NCBI GenBank assembly: GCA_012845835.1
Contig: JABAKD010000003.1
Coordinates: 2,352,212-2,416,211, forward strand
Length of the DNA: 64,000 bases
From: Undaria pinnatifida
Lineage: Eukaryota > Sar > Phaeophyceae > Laminariales > Alariaceae
Direction: 5' to 3'
Position 1 is the first letter of the stretch; every line of letters starts with the position of its first letter. This document shows positions 33,360 to 46,300 of the stretch, in pieces. The notes below the pieces were generated by a model. The model was not told the origin of the DNA. It saw only the letters and a program-made list of their open reading frames with translations, and made no database searches. A program made the translations under genes and the position numbers.

Positions 33360-34381
33360 TCAGGGTACGTGTTTCGTAGTTGGCGATCCCTTTAAACTGC
33401 ATGTAGCCCAGCCCATAACCAAGCTCGCCTGCTGAATAGTAGAATCCGCGACAAGCGCAAGAACCTTCTCCGCCCCAACAATGTCATCCGCGGTGACCCT
33501 TGACGCATCCAACAGCGTCTTTTTCTTGCGCCCTCGAGCGCGTCGGAACGTAGGGCCGGGGTTATACAACTCCCGGGTTTTATCTTTATCCCCCGCGGTT
33601 CCGGTGTCCCCCAATCGCGGCGGTGGTGGCGGTAGTGGCTGTGTCACTGTCGTCGTCGTCTTCGCTCCCCCCTCTTGGTGTGAACTCGACGTGGCCTCGT
33701 GTCTCACAGCCTCCAATATTTCTGTGGGATTTTTTTGCATTTTTGTCGGATCTTTCCTTTTTGCAGAGTTCTCCGTGTTTGTAGGTGCTTCTAACTGAAG
33801 AGGAGCTGCTACCATCTCTGAAATATCGCCCAGAACACCATCTGCGCCGATTGTGCCCATGGGGGCAGCCGAAACCACGACATCTTCAATGGAAGCCAAG
33901 GCTAACATCGGCGTTGAGGCGCTCGGCCGCGGAGCAACCGGGGACGGTAAATCGTCCCCGGCTAGCTCGTGGCCGATCGAATGTCGTTGAGGCGGTGCTG
34001 AAGAGGCTGCAGCAAGCGTATCAACCGAAGATGGAGACTGCAGTCCCGCAACATCAAACTGTCTCGAAGCTACGGCAGTAGCAGCAGGAGGACCAATGGC
34101 AGCAGGAGCAGCCGCAGCAGCCGATGGCCTATCTGTGCTTGGCGCGTGAGTGTCCCTAGCCTCGGCATCAAAGCTACTTACGACTTTACGAGTACTGATA
34201 AGTAGTTTGGAGTTGGTGCTGGCATCGGCGAAACCTTTAGAACGGTTGACGATGGTGCAGCCCGGGGGTAGGGTGTCGCCAGCATTTTCTCGATGGCGCG
34301 GAGACGATTGGAGCGCGCGGATTTGAGAATCAGAAGGGAGAACAGGCCTGCTCCGTCGAAGCTTACCGGCCTGAACGAAGC
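33360..34381 (-). CDS. Helicase exon 20: disordered C-terminal tail
   Basis: Phase 1 in through a C-rich acceptor (CCCCGCAAAG). Encodes about 340 residues without domains: Ala/Ser/Pro-rich (DRPSAAAAAPAAIGPPAATA), then Lys-rich (AKRKDPTKMQKNPTE), a Pro run (QPLPPPPPRLGD) and a basic patch (RRARGRKKKTLL) that could be a nuclear signal, ending KHVP and TGA. Long charged tails for partner binding are known in Srs2-like helicases. An internal GTAAGT (about 34,175) could be an alternative donor but the frame stays open through it. Confidence 0.82.
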
Positions 34382-37300
34382 CTTTGCGGGGGGGGGGGAA
34401 GGTACGCAGGGAAGGAAAAAAAATGAAAATACTACAGTAATTATTAGGGTATAATTTTCTTCTTCGCGTGCGTAGCGTATGCGTCCCGTCGTACCTATAG
34501 CTCCTTCGCCCTTTACTGTTGCGAACGGTATCCCACAAGAATTCCAAGCAGGTACCCGTGCAGATCTAAAAATGATTAACAAGGAACCAGGTATTTTGGT
34601 GGAAGCAGTTATATCCGTGCAGATCTAGAAAGGATTAACAAGGCACCAGGTATTTGGTGGAAGCAGGTAAAGCGACTTTCATCACGGAAAATACGCACAG
34701 GGGCATACATCGACTACGGTGGTGGGTGACGGGGTCGTTGGTTCAAAGAGGCGGCAAGTGAAAACAGTGTACGGCTGACGCATGCTAAGATAGAGGTAGC
34801 ATTTTTTGTTTGAAACGGTTTCTGAATGGCGGGGCTCCTCAACAAAAGAAAACTGCCGAATTATTTATATATTTTACAGAGTTTTCGTTTTATGCCTAAG
34901 CCATGGGACATTTCATCCGGCAGCAGTTTTTTTCCCCTCGCAATATTTTCGTGGGGGGTTAAGAAGGAGATGTCTTGAGCTCCTAAAGTGACGAGTCTCA
35001 GAAAAAAAAAGTGGTGCATCTCTATCGTAGCACGCGTCACCTCTGGCTTGCACGAATAATACTCGTACCAACATCTACAGCACGAAATAGAAAAATAAAT
35101 AAATAATGCTTTCAGAAGTCTCCGAACTTACAAAGCGACAATGCACGTCGATAAACATCGGGCTCAACCGCTCGCAGCAGGACATAAAACGGCCGGCGAT
35201 GCTGTATGGGTTGGTACCGGAGCAGGAGCCAATCACCGGGCCTATTGATCCATCCCTTTGGGACGGATCTCAGAGGGAAAAAGTGTCCCAAACAACATGA
35301 AGCAGCCCGCGCTGCTGGATTAGGGGATGTGTCCGAAGCGCAGCGGAATAAGATGTACGCCACGCGCACAGCATGCCGATACAGTACTTAAAAACTGTTC
35401 CACGCTCTTCCTATTATACACGATTAGCATGGCCGCATTTGTCGTCTGTTAGGTCTGTACATCTGGGTCCCAACATTATACGGCCCTCTCGTAAGAAAAC
35501 TAGGGTATATAACTGACGGGGAAAATAAGAAATTCGACAGCTGTTATACTGAAAATAGTGTAGGACACACCCTTTTTCAAATAATAAGAAGCAACCAAAA
35601 TAAGCCAATATCATCTCGGTTTTTTGTCAGAGAGCCTTACCGTCAAAAGCCAGAGTGTGGCTTCCCGCCAACCCTGGGTAGTCGTTTAGGGAGCGCGCTA
35701 TGGCGTCTGGCAGGACCTCAACGAACTCCTTTGGCATGTCCAGCAAAAATCTGCGGCAGTTTCAGGCACCCGCCGTAGCACGAGGCAATCGAAACATTTT
35801 TATGGATACATGAGTACAGTAGAGCTTTGAAAAAAAATAACCAAAAGCATGGGCATCTGTACCGCTTGGAATCAAAAACAGGAAAACATTTTAAATCAAG
35901 TACGCCACGAGCCCTCTCAAATGGCGGAAAACTCGACGTCACCTTTTTTCCACCTACTCGAAGAAAGTCATTAATTGAACCAAGTACTCATAGTTCGGGA
36001 TGTTTCATTGGCCCACAGCTAGTAAGTAGCACACAGTTTCATCGAACGTGTGGTAAACATAACTCCACTTGGACAGCAGCGTACCACCGCTTACCCCTTT
36101 CTTTTTCCCTATGATACTCTCTTAGCGTACGACAAAAAGACAGGGATTTCCACAGGTTGTCACCCGACCCGCGGGTCGGGTCGTGGGGTCTTCAAAATCT
36201 CGTGGGTCGAGTCGGGTCGAGTCAGGAGGAGTTGGTTATCCCATAGATCGAGTCGGGTCGGATCAGGAGGGTTTTTAATCTCACAGGCCGACCCGACCTG
36301 ATCCGCGAGAAGTGACCCGCGAGAAGTGACCCAACCCGTGACAAGCCCTGCGAAAAAAAAAAACTCGTGAGTAGCCTTATGTGTTGAGCGGACTGTCAAG
36401 TCCGGGGTACCGACAAGGCCTATCGCCACAGTTATTTAGTACCGTAAACGCCATACCGACCTCGGTCTCGCTACGAACCTCTTTCCAATAGTTCGAGTGT
36501 TCCAAGCCCTAAAACACCCACTCATCGTAAAAGGTTGTTTGCTGGTATCCTCGACCTTTCAACAATCGAGATGTGCGTTCTTCTAAACCATGTAGCGTGA
36601 GCGCGCGGCAGCATGCGGACGGTAGTATCGTGCTGTGTGTGTCGTAAAAGTTCTTGCGTTGTTGTTCGGAGAGCAAAAACCAACCACCCTCTAACCCAGC
36701 AGCCGGCATAGCCTCGTGTGATCAATGCTGTGATCGTCAGTTTATTCTTAAATATTGTTTTTCCCCATTGAAGCTACCTGGATGGCCCAGAAGAGTGAAC
36801 CCACGAGTTCCGGAACCGTCGTTTCTTGGAGAACGTGATGATAGCGTTCTGGCTGGCGCGGGTCAAAGCCACGTAGCCCAGCCTTCGCTCCTCGTGCAGT
36901 CGCTCGAGGCTGACAGAAGAAGGGTAAACGCACACATACAGACAGACAGACAGCCAAACAGACAGACATCCAACACGGGAAATGGGACGGGGCGCAAAGT
37001 TATGATAGCCGCGCATGTTCTGCGAATTGGTTCTTCCCGCGTTTGAGCTTTGTCCGAAATTCAAGCTCTCGCTTACCGCCGCAAGGCGAGGTGGCTGAAC
37101 GTTCGACTATTTCCGCATGCTTGCATCGTGCGTAGTCATTCTCCAGACTTTCAATATTTGTCCGAAAAACACCGTTGGCATGTCCGAATGCATTGGACGA
37201 CATCATCAACAAGGCCTTCCACGGTCTGCGTACGTACCGCCGTTGCCTAGTTTGAAAGAACGATGCGTGTTGAGGCTCTGTCTCAATGTAAAACCGAAGT

Positions 37301-40300
37301 GTTTATACGAGCTTCGCGCGTGTGATAGCGTTAAACCAGACGCCTTACCCGCTATGGTACCTGATACGCGCGTGGCAAAGCCGAGACTGCTATAAAAACT
37401 AACACGCTATATGCTGCTTGCTTATATCTTGAGCAATAACCCACCTTTCCACCACGTGGTCCCCGTCGCCGGTGTTGGATAGAAGCGGGAAGCTGCCCTC
37501 ATCCCAACCTTGACAAAACGACAAGAAGAGGTAACCGACAGCACAATCAGCGCGGTGGTTGTTGATTGTCGGGACCGCGTTTTCTCGTACCCTAAACAGA
37601 CCTGGGGACAATCGAGTATACGGTGCTAACACAGCTCGAAGAGCAACGTCAAAGGTTTCTTACCTTGCGTAAACGGTCGTGAACCATCACGTGTAGTTGT
37701 GCCAGATAGCATTTCATTTGTTTTCGATGGTTTAATTCTGCGGTGATCTCGACTTTGGCAACTCCGTGCCTCAGTCTGTGCCCATACTTTGTACCCGATG
37801 TGGCTCAGGGACGAAAATCAGGGGTGTGCTGATTGATGTCGTTGGATGAAACTAACGGTTTAACGTGAAGGCAATAACACACAACCTTATCCAAATGGTT
37901 CCTATCCTTCCAATTGTGGAATATCGGTAACACCTCAAGCAGCACCTATGTTTCCTATCGTTCCAAGTGCGGACTATCGGCAACACCTCATACAGCGCCA
38001 AGAGAAGGGCGCGGTAGTAATCGGTGAAAAAGGATAGAAAAACACATGCTACCGTAGGGGTGAATTTTGTGACTTTGTATGAAGCTCCTCACTTGAGCTG
38101 TACAACCTCTACACACAAAAACAAACGGAGTTTGAAAACAAAAAATGTACGCTTGCCCCGACGAACAATCCCACCGCCACCTGACTATAGAACAGAAAGC
38201 ATTCTAAACACAAAATGCAATCTCAACGACGATACCTGGTAGGTAGTTCCTCAGTCGAGGAGCCCCATCAGCAAACAAAAAAAATGTTTCGCGTACCCTA
38301 CCGCAGTGCTCACACGCGTCTGTTTAAAGCGATCATGCCATATGTTATTATGGTGCAAGGATAGCTCCCGCGTTGCTTGCTGCACGCTTTCTCAGCGCAC
38401 GCCCTCGAACGCCGTAAATGATCTCCTGCCAGCTGCGTTGAGCACTACTTCCATGTGGACTGACTTGACTGCAAGGAGCAACGCAGCGAGACTTTTTCCG
38501 TAAAAAAAATGCACCGTTACCTGTGAGAAAAACAACCTTGAACTCTCTTCCCTTGGCCTGGTGCATGGTCATCATCTGATGCAGAACGAAAGGCATGCGA
38601 TGGGGCAGGTTTTACGGATATTTTCAGCACACGTATACGTTGAGTATTCATACGGAAACCTCCCAATACCTCGAGCTATGCATTAAAACACATGCCACCC
38701 ACCGCGAGGGACACGTGCTAGGGTAGAGAGGTGCACCGATTGTATTTTCTGAGACTCCTCACCTGAGAAGCTCTGTACCTCACACGAAAACCGATTTTAA
38801 CGCCTTTTACAGCTGGAAACCCATATTTTTGCCTTTTACAACCGGGGCTGCTGAGGCAGTGTATGCTATCCTAGATGGAATACAACGAAAAGGAGAGGTT
38901 TTTTACGACACGCGCGCTGCATGGTGCTGCTACTTGCACCGCGCACACACACCATAAAGGACGGTTCGTAAAACAGTAAATGTTTGTGTCATCTTGTTTT
39001 TGCTCTCTCTGGGTTTGATAGCGGCAACACTACACGAGTACACCCGTGGTGACGTGCGCCGAAAAAACGTCATTGTTTCGAGCTGGTACTCAAAACATTT
39101 GAAAAAACAAACCACCACCGTGATCGCCGCGCCGAAACACTAAGAGTACAGCTGAGGTGACACGCGCCGAGTGAGGTCATTGTTCGGTCTGGTCTTGAAA
39201 TAATCACAAAACAAACACCCACTAGGTATGATCGCCGCGCCTTCATGCCTCGGAAGTGCAGAGGCAACACATCGTAACACGACGGCAAATGCCACTGATG
39301 GCCAAAAAAAAAACACTGCAATGTGTCCCCAAACCTTTCTATAATTTGAGCTCAAATACGTCAGCAAAGCTCGACCAGTTGCATGGTCGATATTCAGCTT
39401 TGCGGGATGCATGTGATACTTCCATCGCGCGGGCTACGGGGGGTGTATGTCCTCCTGTTTAATATTTATCGTAACCATTCCGAAAATATCATCAGCAAAA
39501 TAAATAGCATGTGAAGCTGTGAGTTGGAGGAATGGAATGGTCCAGTTGCGCACCTCGACAGAATCTTCGGAGCTCCGAGAGGTGCGCTTTTTGTCATTCC
39601 CCGTCGTACCCTCCCACCTGCCGCCCGTTCCGCCGCGCTTTCTCGCCCCTTGCTTCTCTGCGGCTTCCTCTCTGTATGCGCGGGACGCACAAAAAGAACG
39701 ATTCTATCCCGACGCCATACGCTACATACACGCAGAGGTACACCATCATACCCTCTGTTTCATTTCCATTTTGATGCCGCACGTTGTTATTATAGTTACG
39801 CGTAAAAGTGTCATGGCATTCATTTTTGGTGTTATAATAGCACGTGAAAAACGAGGAGAGTTTTCCCCTTTGGTATGCGAGAGACGGACAAAGCGTGGGA
39901 GATAACGATTTCCACTTTGACGACAGACCCCATACGCTACTGTACCTGTAGCTACACGTGATGTTTCTGTCATCATGTTCTATGTTTCCATGTTGATGAC
40001 ATATGCTAAATATGGACGCAACGGTGTCGTTGGCAATCTCTTTTAGTGTTGGCGAGTAAAAAATGTGCAGAAATCTTTGTCTGTCTGTGTGAGGGGCGCA
40101 CAAGGCGCGGGAGAGAGTGCTTCCATTTTGGCGCCATGCGCAAGTCACGCAAAACGGTGGCCAAAGTAAAAATGATCTCAAGAGTCTAGGAACGTTCCCC
40201 ACCCTACAACACGGTAAACCTTGCTTGTCACTCCTTCGACGCTATGATTGACGCACACTGTGTACGAGCCGAAGAGGGAGAGCTAGCCCTAAACGTCGGT

Positions 40301-43300
40301 TGGTTGGATTAAAGAGTGAGTACCCCCGAGTTAACGCCTATACGACTGGAAACCCGCTTCCGGGGGGAAATTACTTGGAAGTAGTATAGGGAGGGGTTTT
40401 GGGGCACTAAAGGGGTTAAGAGCGCTGGATTACAGAGTGAGTACCCCGAGTTAACGCCTATACGACTGGAAACCTGCTTCTGGGGGAAAATTACTTGATA
40501 GTATAGGGAGGGGTTTTGGGGCACTAAAGGGGTTAAGAGCGCCCCGTGACAAGCCGAAACAGACGTTCTTAACTTCACATTGCTTTTATCTGTAGTGGGC
40601 AAGCCTGTATTAGTGTGGCAGTCAGTACACGCCGAGTTGACCGCTTTCTAACTTCCGAATGATCTCAAACTCGGGGTACTTGATCACTGTAGTGACATTC
40701 GCATCGTACACAGCGGTGACCCTCAAGCACAGTGCTGAACAAGTGGTACGGTGACGCCCTACATACCGTAGAATTTGTCAAAGAGCCTCACCTCGCTCGG
40801 GCAGCCCGCAGCAAAAATCGCCCGATGTGGTCGCATCTTGATGCCGCTGTGGCCAGCTGGCCGATGCTCTCCTCGTCCTGTCACAAACGTGTGCGTGTCA
40901 CAACAACAACAAAAAACGGGAACGATGGTGGCAGTCAACAAAAAAAAGGAGTTGACTTTATATTCTTGGATTATTTTGGCATTCCCGTGATCAACTAACC
41001 CAATGAATCATGATTGTTTTGAGTATTTGGCTTGTATTATAGCATGGCATACTATAAGCCACGAATACTTGTATGGCCTTTTAGTATGGCCATACTGAAA
41101 TCTGTACGTTGTATTTGTATCTCGAGTCCCATTGAATGCCGCGGGGGTGTTTCCGCAAGATTCGTTGATTATGCGCATGCCCTGTATCAGATCTTGGTGC
41201 AGTTCTTTTGGTACGGCACCTTGATACTTGGCGGTGAGCCCAAGTAATGACGCGGACAACCGATCGGTGTTCCTGTTCACCGGAGTTTTGGAGTTAGAAC
41301 TCTGAAACTGCATTGAATGGACGACATATCGTGCAAATTGGCGGCTAGAAGACGCGGAAGATGGCGCGATACAACGTGGGGTCTACCACTACTAGGAGAG
41401 TCGTGAGGACCAAGCGATGATGGGAGCAGGCTTGGGTCAACGCGTCCGATCTACCGTTATCACCGGTTTTTGCACAAGACTTTGCCGTCGGCGCGCGGAA
41501 GTAAGGCTCCAAGTAACGTAAATTTGGTGAGGTGGTTCCACAGTGGTCAGTAAGGCGTAAAACGTTTGGGACAGACCACCGGTCGGCGCAGGAAGCCTCA
41601 TCCAATTCAATAATTACATTGAGTGATCCGTGACGGAGAGAAAGAATACAGTAATATCGCCATCCAATCAGATGAATCCAAACTGTGCAACAGAGGTTGG
41701 AACCACACCTTTGATAACATTTACTTGAAAACTGTATCGAAAACAGTCAGTTGTATCGCAACCCCCGCAAACCCAGGGTAAAAGACACGAGAAACGAGCT
41801 GAATACTTGAGACCGTCACACCCACCCTACATAAAGTATTTTTCAACAAGTTGCGATCATTTCCGGGAAATGCTGCAGCACCGAAGCTACCTCAGCCGGG
41901 GGCAACCTCAGCGCGGGTGGTATACTCATGGGCGAGGAGCTCCTGCCAGCGCACGAGGCCTCATCCAATCCAATGGTACTTCAATTAAGTGATCCGTAAC
42001 CGAGAGAAACAATACTACCGCACTTGGTTTGTATGGCGTTTATTTAGTATGGCATACTATAGGCCGCATATATGTGTATGGCATTTTAGTATGGTCGTAA
42101 TGAAACCTGTACGTTGTATTAGTACAGTAAAACACATACTTCGAAGTATACATGTACGTTTTTTGTTTGTACAGGTTCTGTAATAAGCATTTTAAAATCC
42201 CTACAATTCATATGAATGGCGCGCACGTAAGATAGCACAACGAACAAGTTCGTACCGAGGTCATCTTGACTTCCGCACCGCCTCCGCCCATGCCACCTCC
42301 AAGAGATGCAAAAACATTCTCTCCCGCGGGGGGAAGGAACCCAGCTTCCGATAAAATGCGCCAAACAGCCGCGCCCCGCTCTACATCGCGGAGCTTGGAC
42401 CACCCCATGAGGAGGCTGGACCACCTGCAACAGCGACGAAGGGCGGCTTAGCGAGAGTTGGCATACAACAGTGGTCCCTCTGTAGTGCCGGTATGTGCCG
42501 GCCGAAAATACCGACACTGTATCATAGTGGCAAACGGCACTACGCCGCATACTCCTACCACTGGTTGTTTCCATCTATTACAAGCGATTTCACAGGCACT
42601 AGAGCGGACAACCGGCACTATGCAACCGGCACTTTTTTTCTTAGATCCTCACGTTTTTTTTTCCAGCTAAACTCGTAAGAAGTTTTACCCTCAGCGGCCT
42701 TCTGGACAAGCCGTGGTCACAGGTGTTTTTCCTTCTCCCCCCGGTACGCGCCTTTATGTTTATCGCGAGTAGTGTTCAATATTTCCATTTTTCAGCTTTT
42801 CATGCTCGTCGATGTCCATCGAATTTTGCTAACTCGCGCTCTCGCGCTTTTCCGCTAGTCACAGCAGCAGGACAGCAACAGCGGTACAACGGCAGCCGCA
42901 CTCCAAGCTCTCGCCTTTGTGCCAGCAGTCACGGCGTACTTGCGTGTGATAGGTGCAACGCAGCAGGAGATCGAACCGCGACAACATTAACACGTCCAAC
43001 ACAACAGTCCAACACATATACATCGTCGGACCTCATACAAGGAAGCTATACAAAGCACACAGCAGCAGAAAAATCGTTGCTCTAGCCCAAACTTGTACGA
43101 CCTATCATTGGAACGCATGTGTTTTCTCTTTTCGACTTAAGACGCCCACGGCATACCGATTAAACGCCGTCCCGAAGGGGAACGTAGTACAGAGATTGTT
43201 GCACGTTTTGACTTAGCCAACTACAAGTAACTAGTCATCGACTTACTATCTTATTTGTATAGTAAGCCCTACAAACTGCACCTTCTAAGACCGTAGATGA

Positions 43301-46300
43301 AGGTCGAAGCATCTTCCCCCTCCACCTGCCCCCGGGCGACCGACAGGCGTACAGCCTCCGCGAACGAGACCCCCTCCGCCACCGCTACTTCTCCGACTCC
43401 TCGCATCACTGCCGGGGTTGCCCACCGCAGCAGGCGTGTTCGCGACCGGAGTGAAATCACGCGTCGAAACGCTTCGTCATCCTGGTAAACAAACATACAG
43501 TAAGACCAAAACGCACGGTGTACATATACTCTCGGGGGGCAAGAATAAGTCAAAACGAAACAACTGGCGCTGCGTCGTCTTGGTAAGCAGACAGTAGCAA
43601 AGACAAGCCCGCGCGGTGTGTACCATCGGGGGGCGAGTATAGGTCGACATGAAGAACTGGACGCGTGATGCATGGTTTTTGTTCCAGGCGATCAGTCTGA
43701 TGCGCCTGCTTTGTGCATGCAAGTATGATCATAATTTTGCCCCGAGGCCGTATTGCTTATTGGACAGGTGAACTCGCGCGATTTTGGCCTGACGTCAGAA
43801 CAGGCCCACCGTGGTCTACTTCGGGACCAGTAAAACGTTAATAAATTCCTCTCTTTCAGTCGTAAGACAGTATGGCTACTCGCGCAGCATTTGTACCTAT
43901 TAATAGTAGCTGACATTAACTTGTGCGCCTTGGTTGAGAATTTGGAGAATCGTGTACCTACTGTCTGTTAGATGGGATCTCGATCGGAGGACAAAAACAC
44001 AGGCTTCAGCGATCTCTCGAAAGCTGTCCCTACTGTATTTTTGGTGCGTCATCATCCAAATTTTACACTCGCGTTTGCTCGAAAAAAAACATAAAACCTT
44101 GTAAGTAGCTCACCTGAGGGTTCGCGCAGAGCGCCAGCAGCGCCAGCGGTGCCTGCACCTCGGGCCTCGAAAAAAACGAAGAACCCCCTTCCACAATGTA
44201 TGGAACCCCTCTCGCAGCCAAGCTCTCCTCTAACTCTCGCGTGTTGAATGCCGTGCGAGAAATCACCGCCATATCCTTGTAGCTGCGTATACAGCAAATA
44301 TGGCAGGAAAGGGTGGTTTAGCGTTCTAGAGACTTGTGTACTAGTTCTAGTGTGGAAGCTCCTAAAGGTGTGACTAGCCATATGTGATGAGACGGTACGT
44401 TAGGTCTGTGACGGGCGGTGGTCCAGACTTATTTACACTAGTTTGAGTGTGGGAGCTCCTAGACAGTGACGGGCTGACGGTAGCTATGCCAGGAGACGGC
44501 AGCTTAGGCCCGTGACGAGCGGTGCTCCAGACATAAGTGTACTGATTTGAGTGTGGGAGCTCCTAGACAGTGATGGGTTGATGGTAACTCTGCCAGGAGA
44601 CGGCAGTTTAGCTAATGAAGGACGGCGGTCCAGCCTTAAAGTTTGAGTGTGGGAGCTCCTAGACAGTGACGGGCTGACGGTAACTATGCCAGGAGACGGC
44701 AGTTTAGGCCCATGACGGACGGCGGTCCAGACTTAAGTGTACTAGGTTGAGTGTGGGAGCCCCACCCAGTGACGGGCGGGCGGTAAGTATGCCAGGAGAC
44801 GGCAGTTTAGGCCCATAACGGACGGTTGTCTAGACTTGTGATACTACAGTAGTTTGAGTGTAAGGGCTCCTGAACAGTGATGGACGGACGGTAGCTATGT
44901 CAGGAGACGGTAGTTTAGGCCCGTGACGGACGGTGTCCTAGACTTACGTGAATATACCAGGTGCGCGAGTTTCTAAACAGCGACGGACGGACGGTAACTA
45001 CGTCAGCAGGCGGCACGTCAAGCCTGTGACAGACGATGGTCTAGACTGAATATACCAGTTTTAGTGTAGGATCTCCTAAAGGCAGGTGTCACTAACGGCG
45101 CTCAAAACTGCCGTATGCTGACACTTTTCCGTATATAGGGCACAGACATACACGAAAATTCCGTAGGTGTGGTGTGTGTTAAAGAGGAAATAAATGCCTA
45201 AAACAAATGGCGATGTTCTTGTAGCTGCGTAGGGCACGGGTAGAACACGAAAATTCCCTAGGCGTTGAACCACGTATGGACTTCAGAGGGAAGAATTGTC
45301 GAATAAAAGCACACGTCGAATAGATCATCGATCGATCCTCACTTGATGATCCAGATCTTTCAGGGAAGATCGGTATGCTCGAGCTCATGTTACCAGGTGG
45401 GAACCGTACGATCTGCATGACCTGGCACATGATGCCTGGGTTAGATCTGCGCTCTATGCGTACAGATCCTGCACGACATCTCCTAGTGGCAGATACTGTA
45501 GATGGTCTAAATCATGAACTGTCAAAGCTGTGGCAAAAAGTGACGATCGCAAGCCTCGACCATACGAAACAACCCGGGCCGCTGGGGTAGGCTATCATAT
45601 ACCGGTATTGGAGTGCCTGAACTTCAACGCAAGGAGCTGCACAACACGCGCGCTGAACGATGCTACAGTTTGGTACCAAGATTTAAGAACGCCACGTGAC
45701 AAGCCGAAACAGCAGGTGCTCTAAAAAACAAAGCGCCATCATCTGTAGTGGCGGGACACGCCGAGTTGGCCGCTCTTAACTCCCGAATGCTGTCAACTCG
45801 GGACACCCACTACTGTACTTACATTACACGGCGCGCTAACACCATAACGGGGTGTTGAGAAAACCGCACCGGCCAAAGTTTTTGAAGCTACTTTGGTCTC
45901 AAAGGGGTTACACCAAGCCTATGGCCCGTGTTCCGGAACCTTGTTGTTTGTCCGATTCTCCAATAGATAGAAAACGGTGTATCTGGAGCGTTTCGGACCA
46001 GTCAACGATACAGGGGAAAATACAACAAACAATTACCTTGTACTGGCAGCGCTCTTTGGGCAAGGAATACAAAGTCAACAGGCGCAAAACACTCCCGGCA
46101 TACCGTTGTCTGGTTAAATCCTTCGCCCGATGTATGTGTCTGAAAAAAGCAGAAAAAAGATTTACGAAAAAATGACCGGAGCACAAAGCGTCTCTTGTAT
46201 ACCGCTACATCGCTGCCTTAGATGGCGTGGTTGGTTTCCACTGGTCTTCATACAGTAAAATCGCAACCGAGAATGAAAAAGGGCGCACGGGCGTGTTTGC

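Noticed and set aside
33481..34081. Plus-strand ORFs opposite helicase exon 20
   Set aside because: They are antisense shadows of the GC-rich, low-complexity C-terminal tail coded on the minus strand.
41345..41605. 86-residue minus-strand ORF as a helicase exon between exons 13 and 14
   Set aside because: Exons 13 and 14 already join in phase 0 and the ORF overlaps a local duplication without conserved motifs.
44331..45100. 103-bp array considered as CRISPR repeats with spacers
   Set aside because: The whole unit, not just a short repeat, is similar between copies, and it lies in a eukaryotic intron.
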